This document shows, piece after piece, positions 35,194 through 43,974 of a stretch of 64,000 nucleotides of DNA; the first letter of the stretch is position 1; each line of letters opens with the position of its first letter. This DNA comes from G020344215 sp039586575 (GTDB taxonomy: Bacteria > Gemmatimonadota > Gemmatimonadetes > Palauibacterales > KS3-K002): assembly GCA_039586575.1 (NCBI GenBank), contig JBDHKD010000006.1, positions 17,678 to 81,677 of the forward strand, written 5' to 3'. Made by a program: the position numbers and the translations under genes. Under the pieces are notes generated by a model. That model saw only the letters and a program-made list of their open reading frames with translations. It searched no databases and had not been told where the DNA came from.

Positions 35194-35403
35194 ATGACAC
35201 TTAACCACAAGATCCGCCTGATCGCCGGAACGTTCGTTCTGGCCAGCTTGGCCCTCGGTTGGTGGGTCAGCCCCTACTGGTTCCTGTTCACCGCCTTCGT
35301 CGGCGTGAACCTGATTCAGTCCTCGCTGACCAAGTGGTGTCTGATGGAGGACATCCTCCGCTGGACCGGTGTCCACAAGGAGCGGAAAGCGGCCGCCGAC
35401 TGA
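35194..35403 (+). CDS. DUF2892 (YgaP transmembrane-domain) protein
   Basis: A 69-residue inner-membrane protein with two helices (LIAGTFVLASLALGWWV and WFLFTAFVGVNLIQSSLT) and the conserved cysteine in KWCLMEDIL, typical of the membrane part of the rhodanese YgaP. In Escherichia coli YgaP is encoded with the persulfide-sensing ArsR protein YgaV. Finding a DUF2892 protein and a YgaV-like repressor at the two ends of this operon supports a link to sulfur or thiol stress. It is the last gene of the run, 14 nt after the PII-like gene. Confidence 0.85.
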   Translation: MTLNHKIRLIAGTFVLASLALGWWVSPYWFLFTAFVGVNLIQSSLTKWCLMEDILRWTGVHKERKAAAD

Positions 35404-35446
35404 TCGACGTGGCCCCGGCTTGCCGGAGAGCGCTTCGCCGGAGAAT

Positions 35447-35476
35447 TTGCACGCTGGCCCCGGTTTTGCATCTAAA
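35447..35476 (+). promoter_or_regulatory. Promoter of the malic enzyme gene
   Basis: TTGCAC (35447-35452) and TCTAAA (35471-35476) with an 18-nt spacer, about 37 nt before the ATG. Confidence 0.5.
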
Positions 35477-35512
35477 GTTCCTTTGGCACCGCACCCAGGG
35501 AGACCAGGAACA

Positions 35513-37798
35513 ATGCATATCCGACGCGAAGAGGCGCTGGCCTACCACTCAGAGGGTCGGCCGGGCAAGATCGCATTGCAGGTCACCAAGCCGTGTAACA
35601 CGCAGCGCGACTTGTCGCTGGCCTACACGCCCGGGGTGGCGGAGCCGTGCCGGGACATACACAAGGACAAGGACGCCGTCTTCAAGTACACGGCGCGGGG
35701 CAACCTGGTCGCGGTCGTCTCCAACGGGACCGCGGTCCTGGGCCTCGGCCGGATTGGTGCGTTGGCCTCCAAGCCGGTCATGGAGGGGAAGGGCGTACTC
35801 TTCAAGCGGTTTGCGGACATCGACGTCTTCGATCTCGAGGTCGGCAGCGAGGATCCCGAAGACATGATCCGCTTCTGCGAGCTGCTCGAGCCGACGGTCG
35901 GCGGCATCAACCTGGAGGACATCGCCGCGCCCGACTGTTTCTACATCGAGAAGACGCTGATCGAGCGGCTCAACATACCGGTCTTCCACGATGACCAGCA
36001 CGGGACGGCGATCATCAGCGGCGCCGGGCTGGTGAACGCTCTGGAGATCGCGGGCAAGGATATCGCCGAGGTACGGATCGTGGTGAGCGGTGCCGGCGCC
36101 TCCGGCATCGCCTGTGCCGAGCACTACATCTCGCTGGGAGCCAAGCGCGAGAACATCTTCATGTGCGACTCGCGCGGTGTCATCCACTCCGAGCGGGACA
36201 ACCTGAACCCCTACAAGGAGCGTTTCGCCCACAAGACCAAGTGGCGCACGCTGGCCGACGCGTTGAAGGGGGCCGATGTGTTCGTCGGGCTCTCCCAGCC
36301 CGGCGTGATCAGCGGGGACGACCTGAAGACGATGGCCGATAGCCCCGTCGTCTTTGCCATGGCCAACCCGGATCCGGAGATCCTTCCCGAAGAAGCGTTC
36401 AAGGCGCGCGACGACATCATCATGGCGACGGGGCGCTCCGACTACCCAAACCAGGTGAACAACGTCCTCGGCTTCCCCTTCATCTTCCGCGGCGCGCTCG
36501 ACGCCCGGGCCAGGAAGACCAACGAGGAGATGAAGATGGCGGCCACCCACGCGCTAGCCAACCTGACGCGAGAGCCGGTGCCCGAGGAGGTGGCGCGCGC
36601 CTACGGCGTCCAGAAGCTCGCCTTCGGCCGTGACTATATCATCCCGAAGCCGATCGACTCCCGCGTCCTGCTCTGGGAAGCCCCCGCCGTCGCCAAGGCC
36701 GCCATGGACTCGGGCGTCGCCGGCGTCCAGCTAGACCTCGACGAGTACCGCAATGAGCTTGAGGCCCGGCTCGGCCGCGCCCGCGAGGTCACCCGCAGCA
36801 TCATCGTCAAGGCTCAGAGCGCGCCCAAGCTGCAGCGTATCGTCTTACCCGAGGCCACCGACGAACGGATCCTCCACGCGGCGCGGACTTGCCTGGAGGA
36901 GAGAATCGCCCAGCCGATTTTCGTCGGTGATCCAACGCGCATCAAGCGGGCCCTGGAGCAGAACCACATCGAGCTCGACCTCGAGCAAGTCGAGATCGTC
37001 AATCCGCTCGACCACCCGCGACGCAGCGAGTACGTGGATCGGTTCTTCAAGCAGCGGCAGCGCAAAGGTATCACCCGGGCGGAAGCGGAGGAGCACCTCG
37101 AGAAACCGATCTACTTCGCCGCCATGATGCTGCATGCGGGTGACGCCGACGGCCTGATCGCCGGCGAGGAGATGCACTACCCCGAGGCGCTGCGACCCTG
37201 CCTCGAGACCGTCGGCATGAGCCCCACCGTCCATCATATCGCCGGCCTCTACATGATGGTCCTCGAGAAAGACATCATGTTCTTCGCCGACACCACGGTG
37301 AACATTACCCCGGACGCCGAGACGCTGGCCGAGACCGCCATCCTCGCGGCGCGCTTCGCCCAGCGCATGGGCGTCGACCCGCGCGTCGCCATGATCTCCT
37401 TCTCCAACTTCGGCTCGACGCGCCACCCCGACGCCCTCAAGGTCGCGCAGGCGGTCGAGATCGTGAAGACCCGCTGTCCCGACCTCGTCATCGACGGCGA
37501 GATGCAGGCAGACACGGCCGTAGTCCCCGAGATTTTGCGCAAGCGCTATCCCTTCAGCCGCCTTCAGGACAGAGCGAACGTCCTGGTCTTCCCCGATCTG
37601 GGAGCGTCTAACGCGGCTTACAAGCTCATGGCTCGCATCGGCGGTGCGACGGCCATCGGACCGATCCTGCTCGGTATGCCGAAGCCGGTGCACATTCTGC
37701 AGCGTGGCAGCGACGTACGGGAGATCGTGAACCTGACCGCGATCGCCGTCGTCGATGCCCTGGAACGCCAGGCGGAAGAAGCACCGCTCCTGGCATGA
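35513..37798 (+). CDS. maeB: NADP-dependent malic enzyme with phosphotransacetylase domain
   Basis: A 761-residue enzyme converting malate to pyruvate, CO2 and NADPH. The malic enzyme domain (about 1-420) shows SLAYTPGVAEPCRDI, HDDQHGTA and the Rossmann block VVSGAGASGIACAEHYI. The C-terminal half (about 430-761) is the phosphate acetyl/butyryltransferase-like domain (LPEATDERILHAARTC; SNFGSTRHPDALKV), which in MaeB is regulatory, binding acetyl-CoA, rather than catalytic. ATG 35513 follows AGGA by 5 nt; the upstream frame is discarded. It supplies NADPH and pyruvate. Confidence 0.96.
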   Translation: MHIRREEALAYHSEGRPGKIALQVTKPCNTQRDLSLAYTPGVAEPCRDIHKDKDAVFKYTARGNLVAVVSNGTAVLGLGRIGALASKPVMEGKGVLFKRFADIDVFDLEVGSEDPEDMIRFCELLEPTVGGINLEDIAAPDCFYIEKTLIERLNIPVFHDDQHGTAIISGAGLVNALEIAGKDIAEVRIVVSGAGASGIACAEHYISLGAKRENIFMCDSRGVIHSERDNLNPYKERFAHKTKWRTLADALKGADVFVGLSQPGVISGDDLKTMADSPVVFAMANPDPEILPEEAFKARDDIIMATGRSDYPNQVNNVLGFPFIFRGALDARARKTNEEMKMAATHALANLTREPVPEEVARAYGVQKLAFGRDYIIPKPIDSRVLLWEAPAVAKAAMDSGVAGVQLDLDEYRNELEARLGRAREVTRSIIVKAQSAPKLQRIVLPEATDERILHAARTCLEERIAQPIFVGDPTRIKRALEQNHIELDLEQVEIVNPLDHPRRSEYVDRFFKQRQRKGITRAEAEEHLEKPIYFAAMMLHAGDADGLIAGEEMHYPEALRPCLETVGMSPTVHHIAGLYMMVLEKDIMFFADTTVNITPDAETLAETAILAARFAQRMGVDPRVAMISFSNFGSTRHPDALKVAQAVEIVKTRCPDLVIDGEMQADTAVVPEILRKRYPFSRLQDRANVLVFPDLGASNAAYKLMARIGGATAIGPILLGMPKPVHILQRGSDVREIVNLTAIAVVDALERQAEEAPLLA

Positions 37799-38009
37799 CG
37801 GGCGGGAACTGATCGCCCCGGCGCCGGCACCCTGAATGGGGTAATATGCCCCCAGCAGGAGAGCCGACAGCTGGGGCGCCGGCCCCGGTCGGCCCACACA
37901 AGTCACCGTTTTCCAACCACTTGCACCCTGGGTGCCGGTTGCGGCCCCGATTTCGCATCGTAGGGGATGGCTAGCCAGATCTTGCTCGTCCTCAGGGGAG
38001 GTCAGCGCC

Positions 38010-38264
38010 ATGGCCATGATGATCACCGATGAATGCATCGATTGTGGGGCCTGCCTGCCGGTTTGCCCGAACGAGGCCGTCAACGAGGGCTTGGCCACCG
38101 ACGTGCCGGTATACTGGATCGATGTCGAGCGGTGCACGGAATGCATCGGCGCCCACGACACGCCGCAGTGCCTGGAAGTCTGCCCGGTCGAGTGCATCGT
38201 CCAGAACCCGGACTATCAGGAGACGCAAGACGAGCTCTTGGAGAAGTACAAGAGCCTGCACTGA
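38010..38264 (+). CDS. 2[4Fe-4S] ferredoxin (YfhL/Allochromatium type)
   Basis: An 84-residue low-potential ferredoxin with two cysteine sets. The first is CIDCGACLPVCP; the second, C-x2-C-x8-C-x3-CP, has the eight-residue insertion between its second and third cysteines that defines the Allochromatium/YfhL subclass. These carry clusters of very different potentials. GGGAGG precedes ATG 38010. About 210 nt lie between it and maeB, with short GC-rich hairpins but no clear signal. Redox partners are not encoded nearby. Confidence 0.93.
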   Translation: MAMMITDECIDCGACLPVCPNEAVNEGLATDVPVYWIDVERCTECIGAHDTPQCLEVCPVECIVQNPDYQETQDELLEKYKSLH

Positions 38265-38395
38265 GAGACGGGCGGCTTCGCGCGACGGCCGCACCTCCGC
38301 AACGCAGCGCGGTGGGGGAGCGGCCGTGCTCATTGGAGCAAGCTCGCAGCCGGAGCTTGCGGTTCACGAATGAGTCACCAGCTTGATTGGCGATC

Positions 38396-39721
38396 ATGAC
38401 CGTCATTCGCGATCCGATCTGGAACAACATCTGGATCGAGCCGTCGGCCCTGCAGCTGGTCGACACACCTGCCTTCCAGCGGCTGCGCCGGGTCAAACAG
38501 TTGGGATTGGCCTATCTGGTTTATCCGGGGGCCATCCACACCCGGTTCGACCACGCTCTCGGCGTCTACCATCTCACGGGCCGTGCCCTGCGGCGTCTCG
38601 AGGCTTCCGGCCAGCTTGCCGCGGTTTCTGAGGAGAAGCGCGCCGTCCTGCGTTTGGCCGGCCTACTCCACGACATCGGGCACTATCCCTTCAGCCATAC
38701 GCTCGAGGAACTGGAGATCGGCCTCGTGCCGGAGGACCATGAGCAGCTGGCCGGGCAGTTTCTCGCGGACCCCGAGGTGGCCGGCGCCCTGGAGCCGCTG
38801 GGCTCGGATGTCGCCCAGGCCGTCCACGCCCTGATCCTCGGCCGCTCCGAGAGCCCGCTGCAGGGGCTCGTCTCGGGCTCGTTGGACCTCGACAAGATCG
38901 AGTACCTGACCCGAGACGCTACCTTCTGCGGGGTCCCCTATGGCGAGATCGATGTGGACCGGCTGCTCGACTCGTTCCGCTTGCTGCGCGATCCGCTGAG
39001 CGGCCGCCTCGAGGTCGGGGTCGCCGCGCAGGGAGTGTCGGCGCTCGAGTCGCTGCTCTTCGCCAGATACCAGATGTTCCGCAACGTCTACTGGCACCAC
39101 GCCGTTCGGGCCGCTTCCGTCGTATTTCAGCGGTTGATCCGAGAAGCGCTGACGGGCGGCTGGGCGACGCGGGAACATATCGTGGGGTCGGGGGACGAAG
39201 AGCTGCTGAGCGTTCTCGAACGTCTGGCGGCGGCCAGCGATGGCGAAAGCGCGCGCCGGGCCAGGGAATGGTATATCCCGGCCCTCAGACACCGCCGCTT
39301 GCCGAAGCGGGCCGCTGAATGGTCGGGTGACTCGCTCTCCGATGCCCTGAGCCGGCTGGGCCGGCGCGAGGTCGCCCCGTGGTTCCAGGCGCGGCCCGAT
39401 CTCAGGGCAGCGCTGGAGGATCACCTGGCGATCGAACTGGGCATCGAGCCCGGCTGCCTGTTCATCGACTACCCGGCCAAGGCCGGCTTGCTGGAGCTGG
39501 ACCTGCTGATGCTCGGCCGCGACGCGGTCGTGCAGCGACTCACCTCCGCCGGTCGCGCCGGCCTCATCGACTTGCCGCGCCTCGGACGCGATCTCTACCA
39601 CGCAGCGCGCGTCATGCGTGTTTTCAGCTGGCCGCGCACCGAGCTCCGGCGGCCGGAACGCGTGCTCGAGCTGGTGACCGCGCCGCAGGAGGATATCCTC
39701 GCACTGCTCGGCCTACCGTGA
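38396..39721 (+). CDS. HD-domain phosphohydrolase (dNTPase/SAMHD1-like)
   Basis: A 441-residue metal-dependent HD hydrolase. The metal-binding residues are in HTRFDHALGVYHL (about 48-60) and LAGLLHDIGHYPFSHTLE (about 90-107). The opening RDPIWNNIWIEPSALQLVDTPAFQRLRRVKQLG is typical of the YdhJ/SAMHD1-type group that hydrolyses dNTPs or related nucleotides. The C-terminal half lacks a recognisable domain. TTG 38387 would add three residues; ATG 38396 is preferred. It stands alone, convergent with the PP2C gene. Confidence 0.9.
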   Translation: MTVIRDPIWNNIWIEPSALQLVDTPAFQRLRRVKQLGLAYLVYPGAIHTRFDHALGVYHLTGRALRRLEASGQLAAVSEEKRAVLRLAGLLHDIGHYPFSHTLEELEIGLVPEDHEQLAGQFLADPEVAGALEPLGSDVAQAVHALILGRSESPLQGLVSGSLDLDKIEYLTRDATFCGVPYGEIDVDRLLDSFRLLRDPLSGRLEVGVAAQGVSALESLLFARYQMFRNVYWHHAVRAASVVFQRLIREALTGGWATREHIVGSGDEELLSVLERLAAASDGESARRAREWYIPALRHRRLPKRAAEWSGDSLSDALSRLGRREVAPWFQARPDLRAALEDHLAIELGIEPGCLFIDYPAKAGLLELDLLMLGRDAVVQRLTSAGRAGLIDLPRLGRDLYHAARVMRVFSWPRTELRRPERVLELVTAPQEDILALLGLP

Positions 39722-39762
39722 CCTCTTGTTCGTTGGGAAGACGAGACCGCCGCCGGCTGGCC

Positions 39763-40503
39763 CTACTCGCTGATCCTGACCAGTACAGCCGTGATGTTGT
39801 CCATGCCGCCGGCCTCGTTGGCGGCATCGATCAGCGCCTCGGCGATCTCCTGTAGATTCTTGCCACGCGTCTCCAGGATCTCCTGGATCGCGTCGTCCGG
39901 AAGCATCCCGCTGAGCCCGTCAGAGCACAGCAAGAAGAGGTCGCCCGACTCCACCGTGTCACCGTACGCGTCGACGTCGACGCTCAACTCGGTACCCAGG
40001 GCCCGGGTCAGAATGTGGGAGAGCGGATGATCGCGGGCCTGCTCCGGGGTCAGGGCACCCCGATCGACCTGCTGCTGGACGACCGTGTGGTCTCGGGTGA
40101 TCTGGCTGAGAGTGCCGTCCCGCAGCAGATAGCCACGGCTGTCACCCACCTGGTCCATCAGGTAGCCCGTGCCTGGAACCAGGGCCAGCAGGGTCAGGGT
40201 GGTCCCCATGCCCCGCTTCTCCGGCTCGTTGTCGGCCCGCTCCAGGATCGCCCGGTTGGCCTCCTCGATCAGCTCCAGAACACGGTTCTCCAGCTCCGCG
40301 CCCGCCAGGCCCTGAGCGATGGCCTCGCTGACGCCGGGCCCCACCGTGTCGGTGACAATCTGGCTGGCGACCTCGCCAGCCACATGGCCACCCATGCCGT
40401 CAGCCACGATGAACACGCCATGCTCGGCGTTCGCGAAAAGCGTGTCCTCGTTGCCCTGACGGACCTTGCCTACGTCGCTCTTACCCGCGTATTCCCACTC
40501 CAT
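39763..40503 (-). CDS. PP2C-type serine/threonine protein phosphatase
   Basis: A 246-residue PPM phosphatase of the Stp/PrpC group. The metal-binding motifs are all visible: GKVRQGNEDT (about 12-21), VADGMGGHVAGEVAS (about 34-48), LCSDGLSGML and GGMDNITAVLV. It has no membrane segment or regulatory domain. Such enzymes oppose Hanks-type kinases; none is encoded in the window. The start ATG at 40503 follows GGAGG by 5 nt. Confidence 0.95.
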   Translation of the reverse strand: MEWEYAGKSDVGKVRQGNEDTLFANAEHGVFIVADGMGGHVAGEVASQIVTDTVGPGVSEAIAQGLAGAELENRVLELIEEANRAILERADNEPEKRGMGTTLTLLALVPGTGYLMDQVGDSRGYLLRDGTLSQITRDHTVVQQQVDRGALTPEQARDHPLSHILTRALGTELSVDVDAYGDTVESGDLFLLCSDGLSGMLPDDAIQEILETRGKNLQEIAEALIDAANEAGGMDNITAVLVRISE

Positions 40504-40878
40504 TGGGCCTCCACCCCTTCAACCGCCTGGGGGGTGACAACTTAGCGTTTAAGACGCCGCCTTGTCCATGCCAATGCCCGCCCCCACCGGGCGCCGATCA
40601 GCCGATTTCTCTTCGATTCGTCTCGATAACCTCGGGCGCGCCAAGGATGACAGTTCGCCGCCTGGCCGAGATCGACGCCGAGTCAATCTCGGACTGCCCG
40701 TTTCCCGATTCAAACGACCCGATTCGGGGGAATGGGACGCTCGAGCGAGCCATGGCTGGCATCGGTGCGCCGCACGAGGACGATAGGGTCTATCAACATT
40801 TCGCCGACGCCCCGCGTAAGGTTGGTTACACCCGGCTGCGGATCAAGATCCTCCCCGCAAACGATCCGCGCCGACAAC
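40504..40878. other. 375-nt intergenic stretch without a supported gene
   Basis: This lies between the start of the PP2C gene and the end of the large GPW-repeat gene, both on the minus strand. Open frames cross it on the plus strand but have no ribosome site, no family resemblance and unlike residue composition. It must hold the PP2C promoter; I see no convincing pair of hexamers. No clear terminator for anything is seen. Confidence 0.6.
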
Positions 40879-43170
40879 CTAGCGCCGCCGCCCGCCGCCG
40901 CGCGGAGCGCTCCGCGTCGTGCTCCGACTGCGCTGGTAGTTCTGCGTTCGCTGCGCGCCGCGCTGCCGGTTCTGGTACTCGCGATTCAGGTTGCCGCTGC
41001 GGTCCGGCGTGGTCGCCCGCGTCGACGGCTGCTGCTGCGTGCGCGGTTGTTGCTGAGTACGCGGTTGCTGCTGAACGCGCGGTTGCTGCTCGCGGTTGAG
41101 GTCCCGGCTGCGATCCTGTGGCTGACCCTCCACCGCCGAGCGATCCGCTGAGCTCCAGCCGCTTCCGCCGCGCGTCTGCCAGCTCCCGTCCGAGTCCCGC
41201 CGGTAGACGTTCCCATCACGGTCGGTGTAAACGTTGTTGTCGCGGCCCTGGGAGGGGCGGGCGCGCTCGACCCCGCCTTGCGTCGGCCTCGCAGCGCCGG
41301 CTGCCCCTCTTCGCTGGTCCATCTGCGCGCGCGCTGTGCCGCGATCTACGTTGCGCGCCCTGTTGGACGGCCGCGCATAGATGTTGTCTTGACGCTGAGC
41401 GGCACGGTACCCAGCGCGATAGCCGCTACCGTAGCCGCGATGATAGCCACGGTGGTAGCCGTGGCGGTAGCCACCCGGGCCCCACCAACCGCCCGGGTAG
41501 TAGCGATATGGCGGCCGGGAGTAGAAGCCGAAGTGGAAGGGACCATAGCTGAAGCCGAAGCCAAAGCTCCAACCGTACCAGGGATTGTAGTGCACGCGGA
41601 AGCCATAGGTCACCGGCCGCGGATAGTAATAGTGCGGACCGACCCATGGGCTGTAGTAGTAGCCCGTCCCGTACACCACGGTCGTGTGATAGACGTAGCT
41701 GCCGGTATAGCCGGAGGTGTAGCCGGTGTAAACCGTCTCCGGCGTGTAGTCGTAGATGAAGACGTACTTCGTATTGTAGACCGGGCTGTCCGGTGGAATG
41801 TTCTCGATCTCCTCCGGTATCTCCAGCGCCACCCGCCAGGGCCCCAGCGCACTCCCCGCCTCGTACCACACCGCCTCATGGCAGGCGTAGTACTTCGAGC
41901 CCGCCTGCACGACCGAGTACTCGGTGTTGGCGGCATACTGCAGGCTGGTGCCCTCGATCGGCTCGAACTGTGGGTCGCCGTCGTACTCCACCTCGATGGT
42001 GGCATCACGCTTGATCGCCGCAGTCTGCGGGATCTGGGTGTCGAGCACCGCATCCAGCGCCTGATCGGTACCCGCCACATAGCTCAGGACGCTGCCGCGC
42101 GCCGACTCCGGCGGTATCCTGGCGAAGTCCGCCGGCAACGAATCCGACGCCGCGAACGCCCACGGCCCCTGCAGGCTGCCGGCGGAGTACCAGCGGCCGG
42201 CCAGCACGATGAAGTACTGCTGGGACTCAATCTCCATGAACACATCGCTCTCGGTATTGCTGACGTAGAGGAGATCGGTGCCCTCGATCGAGGTGAACTG
42301 CGGGCGGCCATCGAAGATGATCAGCTCTGTGGGCTCCGTGGCGACGATGATGCGCAAGTCCTCGATATCGATATCGATCTCCTCGGCCTCCGCTTCGCCC
42401 TCCGCCTCCGCTTCGCCCTCCGCCTCCGCCACCGCCTCCGCCGTATCCGGCGGGATCAGGGACGCCACCTTGTCCGGCGTCCGCTCCGACAACGCCCAAG
42501 GCCCCATGACGTCCGCCGCGGCGAACCAGGTCTCTTCCCCGGCGTACAGGTAATAAGAGCGCGTGCCGGGGTCGAAGATGATGCTGAACGGGGTGTTCAT
42601 CACGTACTCGAGGTCGGTGTTCTCGACGCTCTGCTGCACGGGTTCCCCGTCAACCGTCACCAGGAGCGACGGCTCCTCGACGATGACGATCCTCGGTGGA
42701 TCGGTCGCCAGGTTGCCTGACACCTCTCGCTCATGCTCGCTCAACTCCAGGCCGGTCAGTATGCGGTCCAGCGAAATGACGATGTCCCAGCTCGACATCT
42801 CCAACGCCAGGATGTCGGCGAACTGCCGCGTCACCTCCTCGCTCGCGTTCGGGAACCGCACCCTCGGTACCTCGACGCTGACCACCGTGACCAGGCGGCT
42901 GTCACGGTCCGTCTCCACGAACGCGTCCAGCCAGACGGCCCCGAACACCGTCTCACCTTCACCCTGCGGCGTCACCGACACCGCCGCCCGCCCCGTGAGG
43001 TGGTCGCCCTCGAACGCCTCCAGCTGCGGCTGGTAGAGCACGACCAAGTAGCCGGCGTGAACGAACTCGCGCGGCCAACCCAGGTCACCTTCGTCGTCCT
43101 GCACGGCGCTGGCGTTGGGAATCGGTGCCAGGGTGGCAAGAACGGTGGTTAGGAGCATCAAGAGATACAT
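40879..43170 (-). CDS. Large exported protein with GPW repeats and Tyr/Gly- then Arg/Gln-rich tail
   Basis: A 763-residue secreted protein. It has a signal peptide (LLMLLTTVLATLAPIPNASA) and about 230 residues of beta-rich sequence. Three copies of a roughly 90-residue repeat follow, each with a 'YxV..TxxxxF/V' strand and W-(F/Y)-x-A-x-x-x-x-GPW. Between repeats one and two lies an acidic run of GEAEAEGEAEAEEIDID type. Then come a Tyr/Gly-rich surface segment (YTPETVYTGYTSGYTGSYV) and an Arg/Gln-rich tail. Similar proteins are loosely annotated as carbohydrate-binding family V/XII. Binding to a polymer or cell surface is likely; function unknown. ATG 43170 starts the signal peptide. Confidence 0.72.
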   Translation of the reverse strand: MYLLMLLTTVLATLAPIPNASAVQDDEGDLGWPREFVHAGYLVVLYQPQLEAFEGDHLTGRAAVSVTPQGEGETVFGAVWLDAFVETDRDSRLVTVVSVEVPRVRFPNASEEVTRQFADILALEMSSWDIVISLDRILTGLELSEHEREVSGNLATDPPRIVIVEEPSLLVTVDGEPVQQSVENTDLEYVMNTPFSIIFDPGTRSYYLYAGEETWFAAADVMGPWALSERTPDKVASLIPPDTAEAVAEAEGEAEAEGEAEAEEIDIDIEDLRIIVATEPTELIIFDGRPQFTSIEGTDLLYVSNTESDVFMEIESQQYFIVLAGRWYSAGSLQGPWAFAASDSLPADFARIPPESARGSVLSYVAGTDQALDAVLDTQIPQTAAIKRDATIEVEYDGDPQFEPIEGTSLQYAANTEYSVVQAGSKYYACHEAVWYEAGSALGPWRVALEIPEEIENIPPDSPVYNTKYVFIYDYTPETVYTGYTSGYTGSYVYHTTVVYGTGYYYSPWVGPHYYYPRPVTYGFRVHYNPWYGWSFGFGFSYGPFHFGFYSRPPYRYYPGGWWGPGGYRHGYHRGYHRGYGSGYRAGYRAAQRQDNIYARPSNRARNVDRGTARAQMDQRRGAAGAARPTQGGVERARPSQGRDNNVYTDRDGNVYRRDSDGSWQTRGGSGWSSADRSAVEGQPQDRSRDLNREQQPRVQQQPRTQQQPRTQQQPSTRATTPDRSGNLNREYQNRQRGAQRTQNYQRSRSTTRSAPRGGGRRR

Positions 43171-43239
43171 GTTCCACTTCTCCGATCGGCTGAGATCGCT
43201 GCGCTTATGGTCGGTAAAGGACACGCAGCGGCAGGCCCG

Positions 43240-43245
43240 TGTCAA
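43240..43245 (-). promoter_or_regulatory. Possible -35 of the GPW-repeat gene
   Basis: TTGACA on the minus strand at 43240-43245, about 70 nt before the start codon. No good -10 stands 16-18 nt downstream, so this is weak; it overlaps the region of the divergent FKBP promoter. Confidence 0.3.
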
Positions 43246-43256
43246 GCGCGCACCCG

Positions 43257-43285
43257 TTGCCAGGCCACCCTGCCCACAGTAGTCT
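43257..43285 (+). promoter_or_regulatory. Promoter of the FKBP gene
   Basis: TTGCCA (43257-43262) and TAGTCT (43280-43285) lie 17 nt apart, 40 nt before the start codon. AAGGAG precedes the ATG. Confidence 0.5.
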
Positions 43286-43325
43286 CCGCACCGTGCTGAG
43301 CCACCGAAAACGGGAAGGAGCTCCG

Positions 43326-43805
43326 ATGAGCAAGAGGTTGGGTGTACTGGCTATGGTGCTGGCCGTGGGTTGCGTGTCCGGCGCCGAAACCGAGCAACAG
43401 CCGGGCGACGAGGAGACGAGTGCGATGAGCGAAGTCAACGGTCCACCGCCGGTCACGGGCGATACCATCACGACCGCGAGCGGCCTCAAGTACATCGAGA
43501 TCCAGTCCGGCAGCGGCGCGGCGGCCGAGCCGGGCCAGACGGTGAGCGTCCACTATACGGGCTGGTTCACCGACGGTCGAAAATTCGACAGCTCGGTCGA
43601 CGGCGGTCAGCCGTTCAGCTTCACCTTGGGCGCCCGCCAAGTTATCGCCGGTTGGGACCAGGGCGTCGCGCTGATGCGCGTTGGCGACAAGCGGCGCTAC
43701 ATCATCCCGCCGGACTTGGCCTACGGAGCGCGCGGCCACCCGGCCGGCATCCCACCGAACGCTACGCTGATCTTCGATGTCGAGCTGTTGGGAGTCGGGA
43801 ACTGA
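43326..43805 (+). CDS. FKBP-type peptidyl-prolyl isomerase lipoprotein
   Basis: A 159-residue lipoprotein: lipobox VGC (Cys16), a linker with acidic residues and then the FKBP domain (about 50-159). The active-site pattern is VHYTGWFTDGRKFDSSVD, FTLGARQVIAGWDQGVALMRVGDKRRYIIP and AYGARGHPAGIPPNATLIFDVELL. It should assist folding of exported proteins, anchored in a membrane. Monocistronic; it is followed by the hairpin element. Confidence 0.94.
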   Translation: MSKRLGVLAMVLAVGCVSGAETEQQPGDEETSAMSEVNGPPPVTGDTITTASGLKYIEIQSGSGAAAEPGQTVSVHYTGWFTDGRKFDSSVDGGQPFSFTLGARQVIAGWDQGVALMRVGDKRRYIIPPDLAYGARGHPAGIPPNATLIFDVELLGVGN

Positions 43806-43829
43806 CGGGATGGGAGTTGGGGGAGTAGG

Positions 43830-43962
43830 GGGAGTTTGGGAGCATTGATCCACCTGGGGAGCAATTGAGCAAGGGAGACAATTCAGTTGGGGAGTGACTC
43901 CCTCAACTCGCGGTCTCCCTTGCTGAACTGCTCCCCGGCTCGATCAGCGCTCCCAAACTCCC
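43830..43962. repeat. 133-nt self-complementary element built from GGGAG-type words
   Basis: Outer arms GGGAGTTTGGGAGC (43830-43843) and its exact complement (43949-43962) bracket a second stem. In that second stem a 24-nt segment starting GGGGAGCA and ending AGGGAGAC nearly matches the complement of GTCTCCCTTG...GCTCCCC (two differences). The centre is GGGGAGTGACTCCC. Short words of about 8 nt recur. It ends flush with the next gene's possible GTG. It may terminate FKBP transcription, but its size and word structure resemble the octamer elements at 1-628 and 5691-5778. Confidence 0.85.
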
Positions 43963-43974
43963 GTGACAACATCT

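Noticed and set aside
40503..41099. Plus-strand open frame after PP2C
   Set aside because: No start context or family match; composition typical of a shadow over the GPW gene's tail.
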